In this document: positions 57,101 to 64,000 of the stretch, piece by piece
Layout: each line of letters opens with the position of its first letter
Numbering within the stretch: position 1 is the first letter of the stretch
NCBI RefSeq assembly: GCF_047496725.1
Contig: NC_132981.1
Span: 826,001-890,000, forward strand
DNA length: 64,000 nucleotides
Direction of reading: 5' to 3'
Origin: Anoplolepis gracilipes
Lineage: Eukaryota > Arthropoda > Insecta > Hymenoptera > Formicidae
Made by a program: the position numbers and the translations under genes
Notes under the pieces: generated by a model
The model's database searches: none
What the model saw: the letters and a program-made list of their open reading frames with translations, nothing else
What the model was told of the DNA's origin: nothing

Positions 57101-57689
57101 AGGGACCACCGAACGAACGGCCTATTGACTTAGTAAAAGAGACCCTCGAGGTCTTTGACCAGGTCCGGCCTTGTACAGTTCGTTCGAGTCGAGAGCGTTA
57201 AAATTTTACGCGTTTCGACAAAGGTAAGTTCTGTCCTTTCATTATATCTTTCTTTTCTTTTTTTTCGAATCTGGACGTAACACATATTTTAGTTCATACT
57301 TTATATAATTGCCATATCTTATTACCTTAATGTATACTCCCTCTTTGTATTATTATTTTATTTTACTACATTTGCATATTATTGTTATTATAAACATATA
57401 TAACAAATAGAATAATATATATTTTATTCGTTTTATTTTATTATTTATATAATAATTATCAGAATCATGGTAAATTTTAATGCAAAAACCACTTTTAATA
57501 TTCTATTATATTTTCTTATAATTATAAATTAAGATTCAACTTTCCTCTAATGTTTTTGTATATAATATATATTGAAATTATATAGTATCAGTTTTTGTAA
57601 CAAAACTAATTTCACAACCTTTATTTTAAATTGCAGGACATCAACACCCAGGAATCAATGAGGAGAAGATTATGATATTTATAAAATGA
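46763..57689 (+). CDS. Odorant-binding-protein-like gene, five exons, likely C-minus type, premature stop
   Basis: Exons: 46763-46795, 48256-48340, 50151-50197, 51875-51992 and 57637-57689. All introns are gt-ag and all phases agree. Exons 1-2 encode a signal peptide, MKNLLLIVYLLVISYAF, then EVYKNYAKCLKELNAS (Cys 1). Exon 3 gives PDVLKCAFYKHKM (probably Cys 3; the Cys 2 site is Asp). Exon 4 gives IDDQGLLREERILGNLGNII and KFVSMCLKQ (Cys 4). Exon 5 reads to IMIFIK and TGA, where Cys 6 is expected; after it VIPVTALVDKPS runs 12 codons to a second stop. The family binds odorants or pheromones outside the cell. Exon sizes and signal peptide support the call; the lost last Cys suggests decay or an unusual variant. 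Confidence 0.68.
46866..47786. mobile_element. Non-autonomous inverted-repeat DNA transposon in OBP intron 1
   Basis: The ends are ggcccgtattctaagcgtac and the inverse of ggctcgtattctgaactcac. Both arms continue with repeated acatttatag/ctaaatgtg motifs in inverted orientation. aaa flanks both sides (46863-46865 and 47787-47789), a possible 3-bp duplication. It is 921 bp with no ORF. Confidence 0.75.
48979..49013 (+). repeat. (TA)n microsatellite
   Basis: About 17 TA units lie in OBP intron 2. A longer, partly interrupted TA array is at 51108-51170 in intron 3. Confidence 0.9.
49060..50060 (+). pseudogene. Penelope-like element reverse transcriptase remnant in OBP intron 2
   Basis: Pieces in order are LPTAYGLPKVHKVNCPFRLI and SLLYNLALFLHKIM, then VSLFTNIPLDLAM, NVSYRQSYGTPMGSPLSPI plus IANIILQDLEEKAL, a decayed VDIILAARN, and IIYDWYHKPTFSGRYLYFLS. 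The K-V-H-K, TPMGSPLSP and WYHKPTFSGR motifs are diagnostic of Penelope-like RTs. A short terminal motif (catttcggctcg...gagccatcttcaacg) at 48600-48636 may be its left end. Many stops. Confidence 0.82.
52254..53100 (+). repeat. LTR-like or promoter-bearing remnant
   Basis: Features are an inverted gagtcgccgt/acggcgac pair near 52303-52360, a TATA-like tagtatataatg near 52619 followed by initiator-like tcagtttttcag, two tandem units of about 55 bp with aataaa (52880-52990), and a change of composition at about 53095. This is how an LTR with a U3-R-U5 order would look, but I could not define ends or a family. Confidence 0.35.
53325..53605 (+). repeat. ~95-bp minisatellite, three units
   Basis: Each unit carries gtacctgtgtattttgcgga, accggtatctcgtgtactgg and tacaaaatataac. 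Copies start near 53332, 53425 and 53514. An overlapping open frame is an effect of the repeat. Confidence 0.9.
54263..54334 (-). tRNA. tRNA-like sequence, unit 1 (GGC at the anticodon position)
   Basis: The 72-nt cloverleaf fits: acceptor ggctgaa/ttcagcg (first pair G-G mismatch), D-arm gctcagtggtaagagc, anticodon arm gtcgc-ccggcaa-gcgaa (outer pair mismatched), T-arm tcggg-ttcaatt-cccga. A box (tagctcagtggt) and B box (ggttcaattcc) are good, and a T6 run lies about 20 nt past the 3' end. Position 33 is C instead of the nearly invariant U. It could be a pseudo-tRNA or a tRNA-derived repeat. Confidence 0.55.
54674..54745 (-). tRNA. tRNA-like sequence, unit 2
   Basis: It is identical in the 72-nt core to unit 1, with the same hairpin flanks and downstream T-run. 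Confidence 0.55.
54904..54962 (+). pseudogene. 5'-truncated tRNA-like sequence at the palindrome junction
   Basis: It begins at agtggtaagagc in the D-loop, fused directly to cggcgatgtga of the opposite-strand unit. It lacks the acceptor 5' strand and half of the A box, so it cannot fold as a tRNA. It marks the inversion breakpoint. Confidence 0.75.
55302..55373 (+). tRNA. tRNA-like sequence, unit 4
   Basis: The core is the same as unit 1, plus orientation. The upstream flank differs by one base (gtgaattatcgg rather than gtgaagtatcgg). Confidence 0.55.
55713..55784 (+). tRNA. tRNA-like sequence, unit 5
   Basis: The core is the same as unit 1, plus orientation. It is followed by tattttttctcg, a pol III-type T6 terminator. 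Confidence 0.55.
56391..56735 (+). pseudogene. Open 114-codon retroelement-like fragment (possible gag C-terminus)
   Basis: After an in-frame TAG (56388-56390), with coding-like EESDEI before it, the frame reads LRDIAEVVVDLEKENASH, a PPRPPP linker, PIQYLINNLP, SYTIGPGPVDLTKLHSIL and ALWKKFPPSTITFEEA with TAA at 56733-56735. It looks like a genuine protein end with proline-rich linker. I do not recognise it. The sequence after it matches an LTR found elsewhere in the window, so a gag-like or env-like origin is likely. Confidence 0.4.
56852..57282 (+). repeat. LTR-related segment matching 32259-32655
   Basis: Both start tgtaacacccgcga followed by a (CA)n-like run, share cacaaggtcccgtcc/cacaaggccccgtcc and taccaaaaagggaccaccga, and end ggacgtaaca. 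This one is the same family or a close relative of the 1.77-kb insertion in the Polinton polymerase gene, of which only the 3' part is shared. Confidence 0.7.
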
Positions 57690-59394
57690 GTCATACCAGT
57701 AACAGCTTTAGTCGATAAACCAAGTTAAAAAAAAAAATTACGCTCCTTCTTATATATACGTCCATATACGTATATATTCTCATATTATAATTTCTTATAT
57801 TTTATTCTTCTTATATTATATGTATACATATACATGTAATAGTCATATAAAATAATAACAATGTGAAAAATACCTGCATAATAAATATTAATCATTTATA
57901 CCCTCTACTCATATTGTTGAAATTTTTCTATATTTACAAAATTTTATGTAATGATTGTAACGCTTCTTATGTTGGTCGAGTAGACTGATAACAAAAATCA
58001 ATAAGTATAAAAACAATACAAATAGAAATACTGCACAATATTCTGTTATTACGAATCATAGATTGATTTTGATTGATGTAAGATAGAAATCTTGGATGGG
58101 AAACTATTTTTGAATAAAAGACTTTTGTCGGAAATGCTTTTTAAATTTCAAACAAAAAGAGCATAAAATATTTACAGATCATTTTCCTTTTAATATGTGT
58201 ATATTTTGAAAGATGCCTCTTAAGTAATACATCTTAAATTTTGTACCGCTCTCTTTTGGCTCCTGTGATATATGATTTTAAAATATTGTAAAAATAATAT
58301 TTTTAGGAAAATAAATGTAACCCCAATATTAGATTTTAACCCTTGACATATTATTTTGTCCGAGGATTACAGCTGATAATGTCAATATTAATCAATACAT
58401 CGGTCCGTCCGGAGTCATAAGTGATAGAGAAGCATTGCGAAGAGGTGTAAACGATGTAAATGAGAGTCGAAGACTTTAACGTATTGTGATTTGCAAGAAA
58501 GCGATCGCGAAAAAGTAAGAATTCGTGTTCTGTATTATATTATATCATAAATAATATTATATCAATTACATCGTTTATTAAACGTTTATGTTCCTTTAAA
58601 AGAGTCTACATTTATTTTACTGGTTTGCGGTCCAATTTATCAAGATTGATCTGCAAGCAAAACAATATATTTTCATGATTTTTATTCTAGACTAAAGACG
58701 CAGAAAAGTACAGCCTCTTCCCTGTGTTCACCTGTTTATTTAAATATTAATTTTTTTTTATAATAGAGATGTTCTCTTGATATTCGGGTTAAATTAAAAA
58801 ATTGCAGTTTTTTTATACCTTAATAAATTATATTTATTTTACAAATCATTTAGAGGACATAATAAAAGAATCTGCTATAATAAAAGAATTTATCAAAAGT
58901 AAACTAACATTTGAATAAAAATTTTGCTAAATATCTCCAGTATGTTTTTCACTATAAATCCAGTAAATACCTATAACATTTTTTTGTATACAGTTCTGAT
59001 AGTAACGCAGTAATGAGTAAATGTAAAAAAAAATATAAACACAAGTAGAATTTAACGAAAAGATGATATAAAAATGATAATTATAATATTTGTAAGCGAA
59101 AAAACTTATACGCAAATTGTATCAATGATTGAACGATATTTTAAAGTAGTGGACGAACTGATCTCATTTAAGCCTTTGGGCTACTTTCGCACTCCTGTAT
59201 TACGGTTATAAACAAAGGCAGATGTTATTTGCTGTCAACAATCTTGCGATAGATCGAAAGACTCAATAAAAAAGTCGACTCTTTTGAGTTAAAGCCGCAC
59301 CAATGAAAAATGTCATTATCTGTGCATCAAGATTAACTCATATCCCTAAAATTAGCCTCTCAACGAGTACTAAATTAATTAATTAATTCTAATT
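57690..59394. other. AT-rich downstream flank of OBP-like gene
   Basis: No gene is recognised. It contains the partner (58790-59110) of the dispersed repeat at 44930-45300. A slightly less AT-rich patch near 58360-58510 has no sustained frame. Confidence 0.5.
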
Positions 59395-59515
59395 TATTTT
59401 TAAATTAAGTGCTAATTAAGTGCTGAAGTCCTGAATTAGATGCTCTGCTTTGGCAAAAAGAATATTGTATTATATCTAATTTATATTAGGTGAGACTGAC
59501 TTGAGCTGATCCCCT
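59395..59515 (+). repeat. Inverted repeat flanking the second Penelope-like element, left arm
   Basis: Stretches such as taattaagtgctgaagtcct, gaattagatgct and tatattaggtgagactgact match in reverse complement 62237-62345 (agcatctaattccg, gaggccaacttaaatcagca). A third, related piece is at 46375-46420. The pair may be the ends of a transposon or Penelope inverted repeats. Confidence 0.55.
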
Positions 59516-59769
59516 GTCACATATAAAAAATAAATTTAAATAAAATAATTAAAAAAAACAAATACCTAATAATTAAGTGCTCGTTCCGTTTAACAGAATT
59601 TCGAACTTTAACGTCGATCGCATTTATCGTCTTACAAGAATAAAGTAGTATTAAAAAAATTTACTTTGGATATAATTTAACAATTTCCGAAAACATCTAA
59701 TTAACATCTAAGTTTTATGTATTTCTTTTTTTTAATTATTTTATTTATATTTTTAAATTTATATTTATA

Positions 59770-61302
59770 AAAAGTTTTGAGACCAATTTAAAAAAGCTTC
59801 CACCTGATAAACGTATCACCATAAGAATCAGATCTACTAACTTTTTAAAATCATTTGCAACATACTCATGTCCAAAAAATACTGCCATTAATAATCTCTT
59901 GTCTCTGAACTCCGTTACAAAAAATTTCTAAAAGAAAATCAAAATATTATACTTACACGAACTGACAAAGGGAATGTCATGGTGGCATTAAACAATGTAA
60001 TGAGTATGTTGAAAAAATTGAAGAATTATTGAGAGATCGAAACACGTACATTCCAATAAAGAAAGAATGATCCCATCAATAAATTAATCGCAAATCTTCG
60101 AGATTTAAACGTAAGGTGGAAAAACCACGGTACATTTCAAATTCAATTTATCGCTCCTTGTTGTTTACTGATGATGTTTTACCAAGGGCTTACGTCCAAA
60201 AATTCACAAAATCAATTGCCCATACAGAATAATAATTTCTTTGGTCAACAGTCCACTATACAACTTAGCTTTGTTCTTACACAAGATTATGATCAGTAGT
60301 TTTCTGAAACTTTACAACTACGTAAAAAATAGTTTTGATCTTATTAATAAGATCTCAGATGTGTATATAGATAACAGCGTTAGATTAATTTCGTTAGATG
60401 TAATATCTCTCTTCACAAACGTCCTGATACATCCTGGCTTTAGACAGCATTTCTAACAGATGGTACTCTTTAGTTAACAATTGTGACATCCCAAAAGATG
60501 AATTTTTAATTGGTATCAAATTTATGTTAAACTCTATTTTAAACTTAGCGATATTTTTTATCGCCAGTCCCTTGACACTCCCATGGAGTCCCCTATCACC
60601 CATCGTGGCAGACATAGTTTTATAAGATTTAGAGAATAAAGCTCTCCAAAGTTTAAATATTGTTCTCCTCATATACGTTAGGTGTGTTGACGACATATTG
60701 ATGACAGTTTCTTCAAAATCTATAAATGACACCCTTTCCACATTCAATTCTTTCTGAGATAAAATTAAACTTTCATCTTAGATAATAACAGCATAACATA
60801 CAACTGGTATTATAAACCAACATTTCCAGGCAGATTTTTTAACTTTCTTTCCCAACAGTCATATTGCCAAAGAAGAGGCACCATCATAGGTCTCACATCA
60901 TCCGCGCTTCCATTCTGAAAACTTGACTATTATAATAAATATTTTCTTATATAATAATTATCTGTTAGATATGATCTTCCAAACTATAAATAATTGTCTA
61001 AAATATTTAATTAACAAATGTATGCGTTATATGTAGGACAGACAGGCAAAAAACTTAGCACTAGAATTTCGGAACACCATCTTCATATAGGAAGAAATTC
61101 TACGAACAAATCGATTATAATCGACCATCGTGTTAACCATAATCATAATTTTAAATGGAACAAAATAGAGATACTTGATAATGAGCGTTACTTAAATAAA
61201 AGGCTTATATCGGAAGCTATATTCTTAAAAAGACAGCAGAACGGCCTTAACATGCAAACGGATACAGATTGTTTACAGGCCGCTGCAAACACTTTTACAT
61301 AA
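59770..61302 (+). pseudogene. Penelope-like element: RT remnant plus GIY-YIG domain
   Basis: The RT half is degraded: GLRPKIHKINCPYRIIISLV and SPLYNLALFLHKIM (60183-60290), VRLISLDVISLFTNV (60382), RQSLDTPMESPIT (about 60573) where TPMGSPLSP is expected, and WYYKPTFPGRFFNFLSQQ-like near 60800. The GIY-YIG nuclease domain follows at 61018. The gene order RT then GIY-YIG defines Penelope-like elements. Confidence 0.85.
61018..61302 (+). CDS. GIY-YIG endonuclease domain of Penelope-like element, open frame
   Basis: Ninety-four codons begin MYALYVGQTGKKLSTRISEH, where Y-V-G is the YIG half and R the catalytic Arg. HRVNHNHNFKWNKIEILDNE follows, then EAIFLKRQQNGLN with the catalytic Glu. It is the only unbroken part of the element. 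The first Y of the GIY half lies just upstream outside the ATG frame. It would nick DNA at the integration site. The last codons lie inside a hairpin repeat. Confidence 0.8.
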   Translation: MYALYVGQTGKKLSTRISEHHLHIGRNSTNKSIIIDHRVNHNHNFKWNKIEILDNERYLNKRLISEAIFLKRQQNGLNMQTDTDCLQAAANTFT

Positions 61303-61421
61303 CGCATAATGCATATACATAAGGAAACTGATTGGTCTATAAACACATGCATAAGGAGTTCAACCAATCGAATTCCTTATGTATATGCATTATGCGTTAT
61401 GTAAAAGTGTTTGCGGCGGCC
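61278..61421. repeat. Hairpin with ~60-bp arms at the end of the GIY-YIG ORF
   Basis: ggccgctgcaaacactttta starts the left arm, and its near-perfect reverse complement ends at 61421 (ttgcggcggcc). Arms share acataacgcataatgcatat and acataagga, with tgattggt/accaatcg at the inner end and a loop of about 25 bp. The ORF stop at 61300-61302 falls inside the left arm. Confidence 0.85.
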
Positions 61422-62236
61422 TTACCTCTTTCGTATAATGACGTTATAAATAAACTCTCGAAACTGTGAGTGTCACTTATTTTTCTATATAACCTTTACA
61501 ACGACACAAAAATGTTTCCTTGCTTATTCATTTTTTAACCGTCCCTAAGCAAGGTTGATTAGTGCTCTCTTACTCCGGACGCTTTCACGACATCGCCTAT
61601 AAAAAGAATTATTTACGAAGTATTGCGGATTTACACTTGTTTTGACATTATGAAAAAACTTACGTCATTTAGATTTCTGTTTAGTTGATCTGTTTTTATT
61701 AACAAAATTTAGATAATGGATCATCCTGACACTCCTACTGGTGGAATAATCAGAGAAGAGCGCATATCCTCAATAAATCTACGTGTCGGAATAGTTTGTC
61801 TGCAGCACAGGCACTTTACAATCTTTTACATTTATAACAACGTACATATATTAATTATGTCGTCGGCGTTATTTTGATACGATGTTTTTTTTCATGTCTT
61901 GTATAATTTGCGATAATTGTCCCATTTATTTTTATATTTCGACTGATATTTATAACTGCTCTTTGTTTATTTATTACTTTTGTTATTTGCGCTGAAGATG
62001 GTTGAATAAAATTCAAAATAACCGAAACGTTCGCCATCATTTAATATATATACCATTAACGAAGTTCTTGAAATATATGACTACAATCATTCTTATTAAG
62101 AACTTCAGTATTTTATGCTCTATATTGTCAATTCTGAGTCAATCATTATTTTTATTTACTGTTTAGGGCTCTCAATTATATTATCTATTTATATTTTTCG
62201 TTATATTGATATATTGATATTGATTTTATTTTTTGA

Positions 62237-62345
62237 CGTGGGAGGCCAACTTAAATCAGCACCGCCTAGTATAAATATAATTTTCTGCCAAACGATTTAA
62301 GCATCTAATTCCGAATTTCAACACTTAACACCTGGCTAGCACCTA
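62237..62345 (-). repeat. Inverted repeat flanking the second Penelope-like element, right arm
   Basis: This is the partner of 59395-59515 in reverse complement. The pair encloses the Penelope-like element and its hairpin. A typical gctgaagatggttgaat...ccgaaacgttcg motif at 61990-62036, common at ends of Penelope-like elements, lies just inside. Confidence 0.55.
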
Positions 62346-62781
62346 ATTTTAAATAAAAATTAATTTAATGCTGCTGGGAAGGGGCTAACTTAACCCTTAC
62401 CGTATATAACTATTTTTGGTACCTTTAGAGTGTACAACGTGGGTATATTATGTCTGACGCATTTGTGAATGAATAAAAACGTTGTAAAAAATCCTTCTTT
62501 CATCTTTCTAAATAAAAACTGAAATAGTAAATTTGAAAAATAATTTGTTTAAGTATATTATTACAAATATGTGAAGTAGAAAACTCAAATACACTGTTAT
62601 GGAAAAAAAAATCATAACTTTTAAATAAATGATTTAAAAAAAATGAAACCATCAGGAAATTGAAGTTAATATCTTAAAAAATGACAAAAAAAATATACCA
62701 TATTAATAAATTAAAATTAGATATTTAATTTTGAGACATGAAAAGTCGTAATTTTTTAATAGTCGCAGTCAGGTCTTAAAT

Positions 62782-63338
62782 AATAAATGCTTTTTTTGTA
62801 TATTAAACATTTTTATTACTAAAATTTGTATCATTTATCATATATTATATATATATTATAATAGATAATATTTCGATATTTCTTCTGTCGAACGTATCAA
62901 CATACTGCATGTACTAAAAAAATATACCATTTTTTTAAATTTAAACTAATGTGAACGTTTTTAAAAGTACTCAATAAGTAAGATTTTATAAGAAAATAAT
63001 TAAATAAGATTCATAAGAAAATAAAAATTAACTTATCTTCAAAAAAAATATACATAAAGTGTATATATGAGTCTTTAATATCTTCCGGAAAAAGTGTGCG
63101 TTGAGTGTATAGGTGGGTCTTTAAGGACTAGTACAATGTCACAGTTTAACCATATGGTTGTGTACGAAAATCACCCTTGCTGTCGTAACTGTATATAATA
63201 CCAGTTTAACCATATGGTCGTGTACGAAAATCACCCTTGCTGTAGTAACTGTATACAATAATAATAAATGTAATAATAATAAATATAATAATAATAAATG
63301 CTTTTTTTGTATATTAAACATTTTTATTACTAAAATTA
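62782..63338 (+). repeat. Direct repeats with an internal 59-bp tandem duplication
   Basis: aataaatgctttttttgtat followed by attaaacatttttattacta occurs at about 62784 and again at about 63294, nearly identical over 45 bp. Between them two tandem 59-bp units beginning agtttaaccatatggt lie at 63143-63260. The structure could be a small element or nested duplications. Confidence 0.7.
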
Positions 63339-63489
63339 ACCAGTTTAACCAGTGATTGTACGCGGTTTTGCTTCTAACTCAATTGAAAACCGAAATATAT
63401 CGATAGATGGATTCCAAAGAATACCGAGAATACGAGAAGACGCGTCTTTATTAATTCAAATTGACATTACTTCGCTCTTCTCGCAAATA

Positions 63490-64000
63490 TCATTTAATAC
63501 TTGGCTCATTTGACGACCAATGATTTAGTTAGTTGTTGAAACAAACATTGATTTAAGAGTTTAATAATTTCATCGCGCACTACCATTATGTCTTCAATAG
63601 TATTCGCGCCTGTTAATAAATTATCGACATAAAAATCACGTTTTATATGTCGTGCACCAATAGAAAATTCCACATTATATAATTCTGCTAAATAATTGAG
63701 AGTTCTTGTAGCCAAATACGAAGTAAGTCACAGTCTTTGATTCATAAACCCCCACATCCGAAGTTACGTCCTCTCGCCACAGGATTCTCTATAAACGCGT
63801 TTGTGATGTATAAACCCATATTTGTCGACACATTTTTGTGATATCTGCGGGAAAAACAAATTTAAAGGTTCGAAATGGCAAAATAATTGAAAATAAATCC
63901 TGTTGAACAGTCGGACCCATCATAAGGATATCGTTTAGTGAAGTTTCAGTATCACTCTTACAAGAGGCATCGAAAACAACTCTCAATTTTGTTGTTTCGC
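63490..64000 (-). pseudogene. BEL/Pao reverse transcriptase fragment running off the right edge
   Basis: From the right edge it reads RVVFDASCKSDTETSLNDIL and GPTVQQDLFSIILPFRTFKF, then a shifted segment. It continues LATRTLNYLAELYNVEF, IKRDFYVDNLLTGANT, where the catalytic YVDD is YVDN, and VVRDEIIKLLNQ. These are BEL/Pao RT motifs in the right order. The frame changes between 63720 and 63790, and the DD to DN change would kill catalysis. The 5' part of the element lies beyond the window. Confidence 0.85.

Noticed and set aside
1..64000. CRISPR arrays, prokaryotic operons or ribosomal RNA genes
   Set aside because: No spaced short repeats with unique spacers, no Shine-Dalgarno-type gene clusters and no rRNA-like sequence were seen; tandem repeats present are minisatellites.

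Overview
This is a eukaryotic window, almost certainly from an insect and probably a hymenopteran such as an ant. It is AT-rich, carries GT-AG introns, has an odorant-binding-protein-like gene and a broken Sevenless/ROS1-type receptor kinase gene, and is otherwise built mostly from transposable elements. No prokaryotic gene organisation is present. Species identity is an inference, since no database could be searched.

Left third (1-23.5 kb): a nest of four elements. A Polinton/Maverick (copy 1) was interrupted by a Copia element. The Copia element was interrupted inside its protease by an env-bearing Gypsy element. The Gypsy element was interrupted between integrase and env by an R1-type LINE. 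The window opens inside the Gypsy element, so all left ends lie outside. Polinton copy 1 then reads, left to right: DNA polymerase B, integrase (-), coiled-coil protein (-), a conserved regulatory-looking protein (-), a Gypsy solo LTR with a 4-bp target duplication, packaging ATPase (-), a small conserved protein, a phospholipase A2-like minor protein, an adenain-like protease, a penton-like protein, a small protein, the major capsid protein and one further conserved protein. Nearly all are broken by frameshifts or stops.

Middle (24-41 kb): exons of a Sevenless/ROS1-like receptor kinase (fibronectin III, membrane span, glycine loop, kinase lobes). The intron just after the glycine loop holds a complete second Polinton (25605-39100) with long terminal inverted repeats and a near-perfect 6-bp target duplication. 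This copy keeps polymerase, integrase and ATPase but lacks the whole capsid, protease and PLA2 block. Each of its inverted repeats carries a spliced 190-codon gene and two small ORFs that I do not recognise. Its polymerase gene is split by a 1.77-kb LTR-like insertion with a 4-bp target duplication.

Right third (41-64 kb): AT-rich sequence with BEL/Pao fragments, a long palindrome, and an odorant-binding-protein-like gene of five exons (46763-57689). Its introns hold a 0.92-kb inverted-repeat transposon, a Penelope-like fragment, minisatellites and a 2-kb inverted and tandem array of tRNA-like units flanked by identical 13-bp repeats. Downstream are a Penelope-like element with a GIY-YIG nuclease ORF, hairpins and the reverse transcriptase of another BEL/Pao element running off the right edge.

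The host genes are therefore two: a decayed receptor kinase, and an odorant-binding-like gene that probably lacks its last cysteine because of a stop codon. Everything else is mobile DNA, mostly dead, with a few reading frames still open.
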